64,000 nucleotides of DNA from OM182 bacterium MED-G28 (GCA_002457215.1 NTJZ01000006.1:1-64000), one strand, 5' to 3'. Positions 45,285 through 54,851 are shown, counted from the first letter of the stretch. The notes: generated by a model not told the origin, from the sequence alone. Numbers and translations are program-made.

Positions 45285-46432
45285 TAGTCATCTTCTTGCC
45301 AGAGGCTAAATCTCCCAGTACCTACAAGAAGTAACCAAACCAAACTACAGAATAGTACATAGTCCACCGCCAGCAGCGGATTCGTGATGTAGTACCAACC
45401 AAGCAGACCAATCAAGAGCAGGCTAAAATAGCGCCCAGCAATCCCCAGCAACACCATGGACGATGTCAGGATAAATCCACCGATTATAACGTTGTTCATC
45501 CAAGGAACAGCCCTCAGAGGTGGCAGCCCAGATTGCAACAAAGACATTATCAGCGTAACCACGACGACAACTCGCAGGGTTGGCTGCAGCACTGTCTGGC
45601 TGAAAACAGTAAGTCGCTGGAGCAGGTTATTTGCCGCTTCTGCCTCCCGGTTAACGCGCCCGCTAACAATCAGCCAATCGAGGAAAAATCCTATTAATGC
45701 AGGCAACATGAAGGCAAATCCAGCAATTACAGTTATTGGCGGATAGAAGACGGGCCATAGAGCTACGACCAGAAAGCCCATCTGAAAACCAGCCCAAGCA
45801 CGTCGATGGATAGACGGCGGCAAAGGGTGAACCGGCTGGCCTCGCCTCTTGCGCAAAAGTATCCCACCGTGAAAAAAATAATATGCAATACCAAGCAACA
45901 GGTAGGTCCAATGCACCTGTCCATAGTTAAATGCTAATAGAGAAGCGACCGCTAAACCAAGTGCATCAGATACGGTATCCAGTTCGCTGCCAAGTATGCT
46001 CCCGTGTTTAGTTCGCCGCGCCACATAACCGTCAACTCGATCAAGTATAGCGGCACAGAAATACAACATGCCTGGCAACCAAGACAATATGGTTCCTCCG
46101 GGCCAGGGCTGAAACAAGAAGCCCGCTACGCTAGCAATCAGCAAGGCCCGCAGCAAGGTAAGTCGATTGGCCAAGCCTAGCTCTTTATAAAGCGGCGCCT
46201 CTAGGTCCGAACGGTTCAGTGGTAGCCGCCTTCCGGCCTGATAGCAAATAAACGCCCAGAATGGTCCGGCCTGGAGCAGCCATTGCAGTGCTGCCTGCCA
46301 ATGCCAGATCACGCCCAGTAAAATACTCATGGTTGCGAGCAAAACCACCCCCCACCAAATAAGACGATAGAACTCGTGCTTAAGTGCTTCACTGACAGAG
46401 GCTTGGATTAGAGCTTTTAAGGTGGCAGACAT
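45257..46432 (-). CDS. CDP-alcohol phosphatidyltransferase family membrane protein, enlarged
   Basis: Transfers a phosphatidyl or similar group from a CDP-activated donor to an alcohol. The full family motif D-G-x2-A-R-x8-G-x3-D-x3-D is present: D134 G135, A138 R139, G148, D152, D156. The protein is 391 residues, about twice the usual length. It has an N-terminal extension with two helices and a C-terminal block of about 140 residues with further helices that I do not recognise. It overlaps the flippase-like gene. The acceptor alcohol is unknown; convergence on the pteridine-glycoside operon makes a pathway link possible. Confidence 0.86.
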   Translation of the reverse strand: MSATLKALIQASVSEALKHEFYRLIWWGVVLLATMSILLGVIWHWQAALQWLLQAGPFWAFICYQAGRRLPLNRSDLEAPLYKELGLANRLTLLRALLIASVAGFLFQPWPGGTILSWLPGMLYFCAAILDRVDGYVARRTKHGSILGSELDTVSDALGLAVASLLAFNYGQVHWTYLLLGIAYYFFHGGILLRKRRGQPVHPLPPSIHRRAWAGFQMGFLVVALWPVFYPPITVIAGFAFMLPALIGFFLDWLIVSGRVNREAEAANNLLQRLTVFSQTVLQPTLRVVVVVTLIMSLLQSGLPPLRAVPWMNNVIIGGFILTSSMVLLGIAGRYFSLLLIGLLGWYYITNPLLAVDYVLFCSLVWLLLVGTGRFSLWQEDDYWINRYDGT

Positions 46433-46795
46433 CGGGCAACAATACGATTGCTGTCTTTATTAATCAATCAGGAAAACAAAGAAGTCTGATTAAAAATACT
46501 GCAAATTGACAATCTCTTACGCCAATTTATTCCACTCGCACCCGGCTATAGCCACCAACTTATGCACAAAAATAGCAATAGATGATAGATATCACTTCTA
46601 GGTTCGGCTCGGGAAGAAAATCATTAAGCTGTTTGAACTTGTAATCATCACATACTTGCTCTTGGACGCACTCTCCAATTATCCTGTTAGCTTAAATACG
46701 CGGCAGTAGTAGTCACTAAGAAATCTCTGTCCCTTTAAGCCTTAACTGCGTTACTTTTAGTCAAATACACTTTAATAAGTTTTCGGAATAGTGTC
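46433..46795. other. 363-base divergent spacer
   Basis: The spacer lies between the CDP-alcohol phosphatidyltransferase start and the phosphatase-superfamily gene. It is AT-rich; I found no ORF with a ribosome site, no strong inverted repeat and no convincing pair of promoter boxes. It must hold promoters for both genes. Confidence 0.4.
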
Positions 46796-47923
46796 TTGAA
46801 ACAATTTTTACCCCTCTTTTTCTTGTTGTTCAGCCTACTGTCTGCAAATATCTATGGCGCTGACAACGTAGTGCTGATCACTTTCGATGGATTACGATGG
46901 CAGGAGGTATTTAGTGGAATCGATGAGAATTTGGCCACGCTCCAAGATTACTCTCCGCAGTCCGATCGATTAATGCAGCGCTTCTGGAACGAAAGCCCCA
47001 ATGATCGTGCCGAAGCACTATTGCCATTTATTCATCAAACTGTTTTTACCCAAGGGAGCTATGCCGGTAATCGGCGAGATAACTCTTGCGCGGCCGTCAG
47101 CAATGATTGGTATTTTTCTTATCCTGGCTACTCTGAAATTCTTACTGGTGTCGTTAATCCTTCTATTGACTCGAACAATAAAGTTCCAAACACTGAAGCC
47201 ACCTTTCTTGAATTACTAGAAAGAAATAGTTTATACAGCGAGCAAACAGCTGCCTTTGCTTCTTGGGATGTATTTCCATTCATTTTCAATGTGGAAAGAA
47301 GTGCTGTGCACGTCAATGCTTTTTCAACTGAAGCCAATCCGGCTGACAATCACGAAATATTTTTAAATAAACTACAGAATGATATACCTACACCCTGGTC
47401 GACTGTGCGCAATGATGCTTTTACACATCAATATGCTCTATCTTATTTACGCCGAGAAAAACCAAAAGTGCTCTTCATTAGTTACGGTGAAACCGACGAT
47501 TTTGCCCATGACGGAAAGTACGATGAATACATTTTCGCTGCCAACAGGACAGATGGTTTTATAAAGGAAATATGGTCAACATTACAATCTATCGATCAGT
47601 ATCGCGACAACACTGTGCTATTCATAACAGTTGATCATGGTCGTGGAGAAGAGCCTCTCCAATCATGGATGCACCATTCAAGCCTTCAAGCAACTACAAG
47701 GGCGAATAGTGGATTGGCGCAGTATACCGAAGGCATTGTTGGCTCGGAGGCAACCTGGTTCGCAGTTATGGGCCCCGGAGTCGCCAGGAACGGGCAAATT
47801 CAGACTGAGGAGGGCTGTATAACTTCTAACAGAATTGCCGCCACATTAATGGAATTTTTAGGCGAGGACTATCGAGATTACAATCCTGCTATGGGAGCGC
47901 CAATTCAAGTTCTTTTTGACTAA
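46796..47923 (+). CDS. Exported alkaline-phosphatase-superfamily protein
   Basis: A 375-residue metal-dependent phosphatase, sulfatase or phosphodiesterase-like protein. A signal peptide (PLFFLLFSLLSANIYGAD) precedes the first metal ligand in LITFDGLRWQE. The nucleophile region is YPGYSEILTG. Further ligands are seen in GETDDFAHD and FITVDHGRG, and MHHS near the C-terminus. The start is TTG at 46796, the only one that includes the whole signal peptide. The gene stands alone. The substrate is unknown. Confidence 0.85.
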   Translation: MKQFLPLFFLLFSLLSANIYGADNVVLITFDGLRWQEVFSGIDENLATLQDYSPQSDRLMQRFWNESPNDRAEALLPFIHQTVFTQGSYAGNRRDNSCAAVSNDWYFSYPGYSEILTGVVNPSIDSNNKVPNTEATFLELLERNSLYSEQTAAFASWDVFPFIFNVERSAVHVNAFSTEANPADNHEIFLNKLQNDIPTPWSTVRNDAFTHQYALSYLRREKPKVLFISYGETDDFAHDGKYDEYIFAANRTDGFIKEIWSTLQSIDQYRDNTVLFITVDHGRGEEPLQSWMHHSSLQATTRANSGLAQYTEGIVGSEATWFAVMGPGVARNGQIQTEEGCITSNRIAATLMEFLGEDYRDYNPAMGAPIQVLFD

Positions 47924-47983
47924 GTATTTCTTGTCACGGAGTATAAGTTTTTATTCTTAAGTCCTGCTATCTAATGCAGCTAT

Positions 47984-48358
47984 CTATTTCTTCAATGCAA
48001 TTACTGCAGCTGCAGCAATAGCTAGCTCGTAAATGATCGCTCCGTAAGTATAGCCAGTCACTGGATCTGGTATCACTATGAACGTATAGAAACGAGCCAG
48101 CCCCAAAAAGCCAACTGCAATAGCAAGCAATGCCAAACCAGAACGGTAAAAGTCTGCGTTTAGTGCGGCTATCAGGCAGAATAGTCCAATGCCTATCTGC
48201 AAACCTCCATACGTTGCAGCAATTTCAGCAATACCATCACCATTGAGCATCCCAAGACTGCCAAAATCTGCGGGTATTTGTGGGAAGAAAAAGCCAACCA
48301 GACCATAGGTAGTAAAAGTGAGTATAGAAATCCAAAGTACCGTTTTTCCCAGAATCAT
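47984..48358 (-). CDS. Small integral membrane protein, DUF4345-like
   Basis: A 124-residue protein with four hydrophobic segments and the pattern YGLVGFFFPQIPADFG...NGDGIAEIAATYGGLQIGIGLF, resembling DUF4345, a family without known function. I choose the ATG at 48358 because AGAGG is 5 bases upstream; longer in-frame starts add 22 unlikely residues. It lies 95 bases downstream of the TonB receptor on the same strand and may share its transcript. Confidence 0.75.
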   Translation of the reverse strand: MILGKTVLWISILTFTTYGLVGFFFPQIPADFGSLGMLNGDGIAEIAATYGGLQIGIGLFCLIAALNADFYRSGLALLAIAVGFLGLARFYTFIVIPDPVTGYTYGAIIYELAIAAAAVIALKK

Positions 48359-48453
48359 TTGAGCCTCTTCATTCATAATCGGACTGTAACTGGGGTCTAC
48401 CCTGCAGACCCCAGCCGCATACAACTTTCATCTGTATCATACTAGTTTAACTT

Positions 48454-51339
48454 CTAATATTGATACGTAAATTCCATTCCGAAGAGGCGGGGTACCGTAT
48501 TACCTGAGCTGTGTCTAAAAAATTCAGCTTCCCCTGCACGAAGAACCTGAAGATTACCAACATCATCAAATACATTGTTGACAAAAGCACTAATTACCCA
48601 ATTGCCATTTGATGAAGTATAAGTACCTCGCAGGTCAAGGCGATCATACCCATCAGCTTTTTCATCGTCGGACTCAAAGGGTGAGTAAAAGACTTCATCA
48701 ATCCAACTATACAATCCAAAAAATTCGAGTTGTGCTCCGGCATTTAGAGGAATGTTATAACTTGCCCAAGCTGTCGCCTTTCCTTCAGGTACCTGGATAA
48801 GCTGGTTGCCTTTAATGTCCTGGGTTAATTGTTCAAAATCAGGGTACAGAGAGCCCGGAATATTGCGATCAGACGTATCAGAAAACCGCAGAGTTTCCGT
48901 ATATTCGCTGGGATTAAAACTAAAGTTTCCACCAAGAGCTAGAGAAGCAGTGGGGTAATAAACCAGTTCTGCTTCTACACCTAGAACTTCAGCACCAGGT
49001 GCTTCAAGCACCGAGGTAGACGTACCGCCTAGGAGTGATACTTCTCGACCCACTGTGTGAATAGTGTCGTAATCGTACAAATAGAACGAACCATTAAGTT
49101 GCAAAGTATTGTCGAGCCACTGAGTCTTATAGCCAATTTCGTAGGCCAACAATTCCTCCGGGTCATAGGTGCTGGTCTGGCTAAAGAACACAAGATTAAA
49201 CCCGCCGGAACGGTAACCAGAAGTTGCCGAGAAGTACATCATGGCATTGTCACTAACATCCCAGTCTAGATTTATCCGCCCAGTAACTTTTTCATCTTTT
49301 CGTTGGAAGGGCCTATAAACGCTCAAAGCGAATGGCACCCCACCGTTAGTGACTTTTTCAGTTGGCTTAATGATTCTGCCGGTACCGTCATCTACCAGGC
49401 CCCCATTGGCTCTGTTTAGCGCTGCTAAACCACCATAGAGCCCAACGAAACTATCACCACCTGTTTCGGAATAGCGGTATAAGTTTTCCTCAGCATCCAC
49501 GTCATCCCATGCATAACGAAGACCAAAGGTTAGGGTAAAAACATCACTAATATCCCATACGCCTTGTGTATAGGCTGCAAATGCGGTTCGTTTTGTTTGG
49601 GTCCCATAGAGCAAATCACTACCCATCGTAGAAGGTCCGTGAGTTACATTTAAATCGGGATTAGTACCGTTATCCCCATACCACTGAGATAGATACAAAT
49701 TGTTGCCACCATTGTTTGCTTGGCAGGAAGCTGCTGGAGAGGAAACATTACAAGATTGCTTAGCACTATAGAGTGTAGCCATTGGATTAAAACCTAAAAG
49801 GTAAGATGCTGGAGTACCTGCAGGTATCCCAGTTGCAGCTGACATACCCGCGCTAAGCGCGGTATTGTCTACGTATGGGTCGATGAAACGTCTTTCTCCG
49901 ACAGAGGAATAAAAATCACCACGCTGATCAATGGTAGCATCGTACCAAAAAAGCCCTGAAGTAAATGACACAGTATCACTTACATCGTAGAACGCTTGTA
50001 GCTCATGAGAGCTATACTCGGCTTCATGGTTTACATAAAACTGACGATCGTGAAACTGGCTTGCAGTGTTATCATCATCAGTTGTGCGTTCATAGGTTAA
50101 GCGGTTGAAGCCATATAGATACTTTAATTCAACGCGATCATTTACATCCCAGCTAATATTAAACTGAGTACCTTGTTGACGAAATTCTTCTCGGTTCAAA
50201 CCGTTAGTTGCTGCACAGACATCATCTCCTTTGATGTCTCCAGGAAATACACATTCATTATATCTAGCAGCACTTGAGGCAGAAGTATTGTTGAACCCGT
50301 CCAATGAAGCAGCCGCATTTTGAGTCCCGTCAAAATCACCGAAATCGATGCCAGGTCTCACCCGCTGTGTCTGATCAATTGCACCAGTAACTGGATTAGT
50401 AAAATTAATAATAGGTTGGCTCTGATCATAAAAACTATTCTGATCATAGTTTGCGGGGTCAATATTGGCAGTATCGATAAAACGGTAGCCCGGTGTAAGC
50501 CAGGTATTGCGCGACCCGCGCCCTTCTTCATTTAGCACTACCAGACCACCACCATTAGCCCCGCCAAAAGACCGGTCGATATCCATAAAGTTTTGCCTAA
50601 AATTAACTTCTATATCGTCCCGCGGTGTCCATTTGAATTGGGCAGCAGCATTCTCGGTGCCAAGACCATCGAGGTCCCCACCTCCCAAATCGTCTACAAC
50701 ACCATCACGATCGCGAACGCTAAAGTTAATTCGGCCAGCCAATTGGTCTTCAATAAGCGAACCATTTAACATGCCGTAATATTCGTTTGTCCCATAGTTA
50801 CCTATTATGGATTTGAGAGATGAATCAAATTCGTGAGAAGGTTCATTATAAAGAATATTAATGGCACCACCGACGGCATTTCGCCCATATAATGTGCCCT
50901 GTGGTCCACGCAAAACCTCAACTCGCTCCACGTCCCAGAAGGTTGCTGCAGTTGCTGTAAGTAGATCCTCAGAATAAATGCCGTTCATATAAGTCGCGAC
51001 ACCAGGATCACCTCCTAATGCGCGAAAATTCCGCCCAACACCCCGCACCGTAGCATCATAAGGTTGAATGGTAGTTCCTGGTACGAAATTCTGCAGGTCT
51101 TCCTGATTTCGAATCCCAAAGTCTTCTAGATTTTCAGCGGTCAGTGCGGTAATAGAAATGGAAGTATCTTGTATCGATGCTTCTCTTCGTTCTGCCGTTA
51201 CAGTGACCTCTTCAATCCTCCTTACATCGGTTTCTTCACTATTGGCCTCCTGTCCGAAGACAAGCGCAGGCGTGTATGTTGAGCAAAAAAGCGCGGATGC
51301 ACCAAGCAATCGTAAAGCTCCCGTGTGTATGTATTTCAT
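48454..51339 (-). CDS. TonB-dependent outer-membrane receptor
   Basis: A 961-residue outer-membrane transporter using TonB energy. It has a signal peptide (to about residue 30), a TonB-box-like region EEVTVTAERRE near 44-54, and a plug with FGIRNQEDLQNFVPG and VERVEVLRGPQGTLYGRNAVGGAINI near 135-160. A long beta-barrel ends in FGMEFTYQY with a terminal aromatic residue. The size and plug resemble receptors for large or complex organic ligands more than ferric siderophores. A 20-base palindrome lies about 60 bases upstream of its start. No ABC importer is adjacent. The ligand is unknown. Confidence 0.94.
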   Translation of the reverse strand: MKYIHTGALRLLGASALFCSTYTPALVFGQEANSEETDVRRIEEVTVTAERREASIQDTSISITALTAENLEDFGIRNQEDLQNFVPGTTIQPYDATVRGVGRNFRALGGDPGVATYMNGIYSEDLLTATAATFWDVERVEVLRGPQGTLYGRNAVGGAINILYNEPSHEFDSSLKSIIGNYGTNEYYGMLNGSLIEDQLAGRINFSVRDRDGVVDDLGGGDLDGLGTENAAAQFKWTPRDDIEVNFRQNFMDIDRSFGGANGGGLVVLNEEGRGSRNTWLTPGYRFIDTANIDPANYDQNSFYDQSQPIINFTNPVTGAIDQTQRVRPGIDFGDFDGTQNAAASLDGFNNTSASSAARYNECVFPGDIKGDDVCAATNGLNREEFRQQGTQFNISWDVNDRVELKYLYGFNRLTYERTTDDDNTASQFHDRQFYVNHEAEYSSHELQAFYDVSDTVSFTSGLFWYDATIDQRGDFYSSVGERRFIDPYVDNTALSAGMSAATGIPAGTPASYLLGFNPMATLYSAKQSCNVSSPAASCQANNGGNNLYLSQWYGDNGTNPDLNVTHGPSTMGSDLLYGTQTKRTAFAAYTQGVWDISDVFTLTFGLRYAWDDVDAEENLYRYSETGGDSFVGLYGGLAALNRANGGLVDDGTGRIIKPTEKVTNGGVPFALSVYRPFQRKDEKVTGRINLDWDVSDNAMMYFSATSGYRSGGFNLVFFSQTSTYDPEELLAYEIGYKTQWLDNTLQLNGSFYLYDYDTIHTVGREVSLLGGTSTSVLEAPGAEVLGVEAELVYYPTASLALGGNFSFNPSEYTETLRFSDTSDRNIPGSLYPDFEQLTQDIKGNQLIQVPEGKATAWASYNIPLNAGAQLEFFGLYSWIDEVFYSPFESDDEKADGYDRLDLRGTYTSSNGNWVISAFVNNVFDDVGNLQVLRAGEAEFFRHSSGNTVPRLFGMEFTYQY

Positions 51340-51765
51340 TGTAGCTATCTCCTAATTTTTCCATTTATACGACAAATTCAGAGCACTCGGCTCCAGACTG
51401 ATTAGCGCGCTAATCAGCCGAAAACGAAAAGTACATCGATAAAATGGAATATCTGGCTCGCTTAAAACTCAACAAATAGTTAAGAAATAAACTGGCTTGA
51501 AATTCAGGAAAATACTACATTAGGAATCTTAACTGACACGGCACCACTGTCAGCAGAGAGCAGCTGCCGCATAAAACTCGTGACTTCAACAATCCTCAAG
51601 CAAAGCACCCATTTGAACTCATCCTCGGGCTAATGGGTTATTTAGCCGAAGGTTTCCCTTTTCTAAATCTGAAATTAGCACAGGAAATTTCGAATAGCAC
51701 TAAGTTAATTTGATTTAATTTCAGGGTCGTGCCTAATATCTAATTATTGTCGAAGGGGCTTAAAG
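51340..51765. other. 426-base divergent spacer with palindrome
   Basis: A gene-free gap between the TonB receptor and the split-barrel-like gene. Apart from the 20-base palindrome at 51398-51417 I see no other structured element and no credible ORF. Confidence 0.5.
51398..51417. promoter_or_regulatory. Perfect 20-base palindrome, candidate operator
   Basis: The half-site CTGATTAGCG is followed directly by its reverse complement, giving a perfect 20-base palindrome with no spacer. It lies about 60 bases upstream of the TonB-receptor start codon and has no T-run, so an operator is more likely than a terminator. The regulator is unknown. Confidence 0.5.
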
Positions 51766-52368
51766 ATGAAGCAAATAAAAACTGGTTTACTTATTGTGAT
51801 CGCACTCTTGGTCGTAACTCTCGTCACACTCAGGATGACTGGGCTTGAGCCTCGATACATTGACCCCCGGACTCCTGCGTTTGCAGAGAGCAATCGAACC
51901 GCTGGTCCTGGCTTGTGGCTCACTGGCGAAGTGATAAATGAAGCCGTAACTAATTGGGACTTTATCAATCAAGTAAATCATCCAGTGCGGGGCAACTCCA
52001 TTATGCTGGAAACTCAAACCTGGTACGGAATCCCTCACTCTGTCACCGTAAATGCAGTTCCTCGCGGGGCTGAACTGTACCTCAGTGGCAGCGCCCAGGG
52101 CGACAGGCTGGAAGCAGGTTTCCCAAAAAATAAAGCATGGTGGGCGAACATCGAACGGGATCCGCGCATACGCATGAAGATCGATGGGAAGGTTTATGAA
52201 GCGACGGTCGCCTTAGTACAAGATAGAAACGAGGTGTCCCAATTAATTGGGAGAAATCCTGTAACCACAAGTATTGATGAAAATGGACAAGAGCGGATAA
52301 CCGGGGTGAGACATTATTGGCGCGTATTCCAGCGAAATATTCCGGAGTATGGCGACGGTTCATTATAA
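51766..52368 (+). CDS. Membrane-anchored FMN-binding split-barrel-like protein
   Basis: A 200-residue protein with an N-terminal hydrophobic anchor (about 5-22). From about residue 85 the sequence IPHSVTVNAVPRGAELYLSG, then KAWWANIERDPRIRMKIDG and KVYEATVALV, follows the order of strands and the W...dP-x-v pattern of pyridoxamine-phosphate-oxidase or deazaflavin-dependent nitroreductase-like split barrels. The exact family is unclear and cofactor binding is not proven. It is divergent from the TonB receptor. A redox role at the membrane is possible. Confidence 0.6.
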   Translation: MKQIKTGLLIVIALLVVTLVTLRMTGLEPRYIDPRTPAFAESNRTAGPGLWLTGEVINEAVTNWDFINQVNHPVRGNSIMLETQTWYGIPHSVTVNAVPRGAELYLSGSAQGDRLEAGFPKNKAWWANIERDPRIRMKIDGKVYEATVALVQDRNEVSQLIGRNPVTTSIDENGQERITGVRHYWRVFQRNIPEYGDGSL

Positions 52369-52509
52369 AGTCTTGTAAATTACAATTTCAAAATTCAAAC
52401 CCAATGCGCATAGCGCTGTTATCGCGTGAAATTGGTGAGATCGTGAATCGTATTGCAGTACTGGAGACTATCACTACTGATTGAAATTACCCGACGAATG
52501 GAAAATGTG

Positions 52510-53565
52510 CTACCGCGAGCCAACTGAAAGTTGTTCGCAGGAACTTGGGTAAGCGGATTGAAATAAATTGCCTATTCGCGTACTAATCTCGCCTGAATCA
52601 CTTATTGGGTTTTGTGTATTCAACTCAAAACCGTTATTCGTATCTATCACATTGAGTGAAAACAAACTGTCTTTGGGATCTGGCACTAATCCATATCGAA
52701 GATCTGCATATTGATAAACTGTATTACCTTCCTCTTCCACCAGTGACTTATGCAACCAACCCATTGCAAACCATTCAAATATTTCCACTTCCCGTAAATT
52801 ATTCACTGCGTCGAAAGCCGATAACGGAGATTGTTCTGCTTTGCCCCATTCAATAGTGCAGGGACGCCACATAGAAATGTAACCAACCCAGTCTGCCGTT
52901 GGTGTGCGCGCTACTATTCGGCGGTAGTGAACTTGGAGAAAGGTGGGAAAGGACTCTACCTCAACCTCTTGTATTCCCAAGCTTGCCAACTGCTGCTTAG
53001 CTTCCTCTTTTGCTGTGCTGCCTAAATACCAACCATAGATTAAATAAGAAGTAGTCACTAACAAGCAAGTAACACCTATGAGAAAAATCTTTGCTTTATA
53101 TCGGTAACGCCATGCGAGATAAACAGCCACAAACAATGGCAAGGTATAAAGCGGATCTATAATTGGCATGGCAAATAATGCGAACCGCTTATCAGAGAAA
53201 GGTAATAATAACTGCGTGCCGTAAGGTGTTAATACATCTAGCAGAGGATGGGACAAAATTGCCAGAAACATTGCCAACATCCAATACTTCAAGCGCGCTC
53301 GAGCTAGTAATTCACTAAACTGCCAGCACTCATATTTGTAAAGCAAAAAGCCCAATAGCGGACCCATTACTGGCGCAAAGAACAATGAATGAGTTATGCC
53401 ACGATGTATTTGTAAATTATGAAAATAGTCTTTAGCAAAAAACACGTCTATATCAGGCATTGCACCTGCAAAAGCCCCAGCAACTACAACTCTAAATCCT
53501 AACTTGTGTTGCGCACTAGCCTGAGCTACAACAGCTCCTAGCGCAGCTTGAGAAAATGGATCCAT
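52510..53565 (-). CDS. YdjM/DUF457-type membrane-bound metal-dependent hydrolase
   Basis: A 351-residue inner-membrane protein. The family signature is seen: DPFSQAALGAVVA at the N-terminus, AGAMPDIDVFF near 33-43, HRGITHSLFF near 54-63, and LSHPLLDVLTPYGTQLL near 103-119, all with the conserved metal-type His and Asp residues. At least four helices follow, then a C-terminal soluble region of about 150 residues. E. coli YdjM is SOS-induced, but the biochemical reaction is unknown. It is 28 bases downstream of... the next gene's strand mate is the sialidase-like gene upstream, which may be co-transcribed. Confidence 0.87.
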   Translation of the reverse strand: MDPFSQAALGAVVAQASAQHKLGFRVVVAGAFAGAMPDIDVFFAKDYFHNLQIHRGITHSLFFAPVMGPLLGFLLYKYECWQFSELLARARLKYWMLAMFLAILSHPLLDVLTPYGTQLLLPFSDKRFALFAMPIIDPLYTLPLFVAVYLAWRYRYKAKIFLIGVTCLLVTTSYLIYGWYLGSTAKEEAKQQLASLGIQEVEVESFPTFLQVHYRRIVARTPTADWVGYISMWRPCTIEWGKAEQSPLSAFDAVNNLREVEIFEWFAMGWLHKSLVEEEGNTVYQYADLRYGLVPDPKDSLFSLNVIDTNNGFELNTQNPISDSGEISTRIGNLFQSAYPSSCEQLSVGSR

Positions 53566-53593
53566 AGATTATTATTCTGCTAGGTCAATCGTA

Positions 53594-54835
53594 TCAATTT
53601 AATTCGAACTCTAATCGCGCAACTTTTACTTGGGGTGTTTCACCGACATCTGTCCAAGTGACAAACACTGAATCACCCACGCTCTCAATTATAGGGAATC
53701 CACTGCGCCGAGATGCACTAGTTTTTGCAACCACGCTGGTGTGCAATAAAACCCCTTGGGAACTAAATAATGAAAGCATAATCTTAGCGTGCGCTTCAGT
53801 AATATCTATCCAACTAACCGCAATAGCGCCGGCTTTCAATATAGCTGTATCAACTCGGCCATTAGTTTCAGGGCTTGCGATAACTATTGGTTCAGAAAAA
53901 GTATCACCGCTGTCCGAGGACAATGCTAACTGCACCTTGGGCGTGTCTTCTTTTGCAGTAAACCAAGCAACGGCTACTTGATCATCTTTGGCAGAAACTG
54001 CAGGTCCGTTTACAGGGCAACCATTTATCTGCCATTTATCATCGTGAATTGTGCGCGGTTTTGTCCACTCGCCAGAGGAATAACGAACCATGGAGATGTC
54101 GCGAATCTCATCGCTTGAGCGGTCGCGATAAACCACTAGTGGGCCTTTTGCTGTCATAGCAGTGCTAGTTTGGCAACAATCACAAACTCTGTGGTCTATT
54201 TCCCATTCGCTGAGTGTTTCTCCTAAACTATCAAAAATACCTGCGCGCAAGGTCATCTCACCATATTCTTCACCAGCCTTCGTATTACGCCCATCAAGCC
54301 AGGTGATTAGCGTGTTTGTCTCGCCTTGCTCACTAATCGGCAACATTGAAACAAAGCCATGTTCCGCACTAACACCGTCAGTATGAATAACTCGTTTTTC
54401 ACTCCACATACGATTTTTCTCATCATAGAATCTAGCTTCGATGTCATAATCGTAAGCGCCATCATCACTAATTCGCAACCAGTGCGCCGCCATGTTGCCA
54501 TTGCTTACAGACAACATTGGAAAATCAGCCCAGTTAATAAACCAATCAGCGCCCTCACCGATCACTATGGGATTGCTCCACCCAGTATCCATCAGTTTTG
54601 AATAGACCAACTGTGCTAATTCATTATCCTGATTAACCCAGGATAAATACACCTGCCCTGCTTCATCGCGCACTAGACGGGACAAACTGCTGTTAGAAGG
54701 TGCCGGTGATGCGAGCAATTCAAGAGAAACGCTAATTGAATTTGCAGACGCAGCAATTACCGCGCTGCAAAAACCGCTAGAAAATAATATCCCAAGGAGA
54801 AAGCATGCTTTGAAATTACTAATTAATTTTTGCAT
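53594..54835 (-). CDS. Exported sialidase-fold (BNR-like) protein with CDCC motif
   Basis: A 413-residue protein with a signal peptide (to about residue 29) and repeated strands of the type VYLSWVNQD, LITWLDGRN, VAWFTAKED, AVSWIDITE and VFVTWTDVG, which point to a six-bladed sialidase-like propeller. Some carry S-x-D-x-G-x-T-like Asp-box remnants (SSDSGDTFSEP). A cysteine cluster C218, C220 and C221 (VCDCCQTS) is unusual and could bind a metal or be disulfide-linked. Canonical sialidase catalytic residues are not evident, so hydrolase activity is doubtful. A TlpA-type thioredoxin gene lies 16 bases upstream in the same operon and may keep these cysteines reduced. Confidence 0.75.
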   Translation of the reverse strand: MQKLISNFKACFLLGILFSSGFCSAVIAASANSISVSLELLASPAPSNSSLSRLVRDEAGQVYLSWVNQDNELAQLVYSKLMDTGWSNPIVIGEGADWFINWADFPMLSVSNGNMAAHWLRISDDGAYDYDIEARFYDEKNRMWSEKRVIHTDGVSAEHGFVSMLPISEQGETNTLITWLDGRNTKAGEEYGEMTLRAGIFDSLGETLSEWEIDHRVCDCCQTSTAMTAKGPLVVYRDRSSDEIRDISMVRYSSGEWTKPRTIHDDKWQINGCPVNGPAVSAKDDQVAVAWFTAKEDTPKVQLALSSDSGDTFSEPIVIASPETNGRVDTAILKAGAIAVSWIDITEAHAKIMLSLFSSQGVLLHTSVVAKTSASRRSGFPIIESVGDSVFVTWTDVGETPQVKVARLEFELN

Positions 54836-54851
54836 AAGTGACTTCCAAAGC

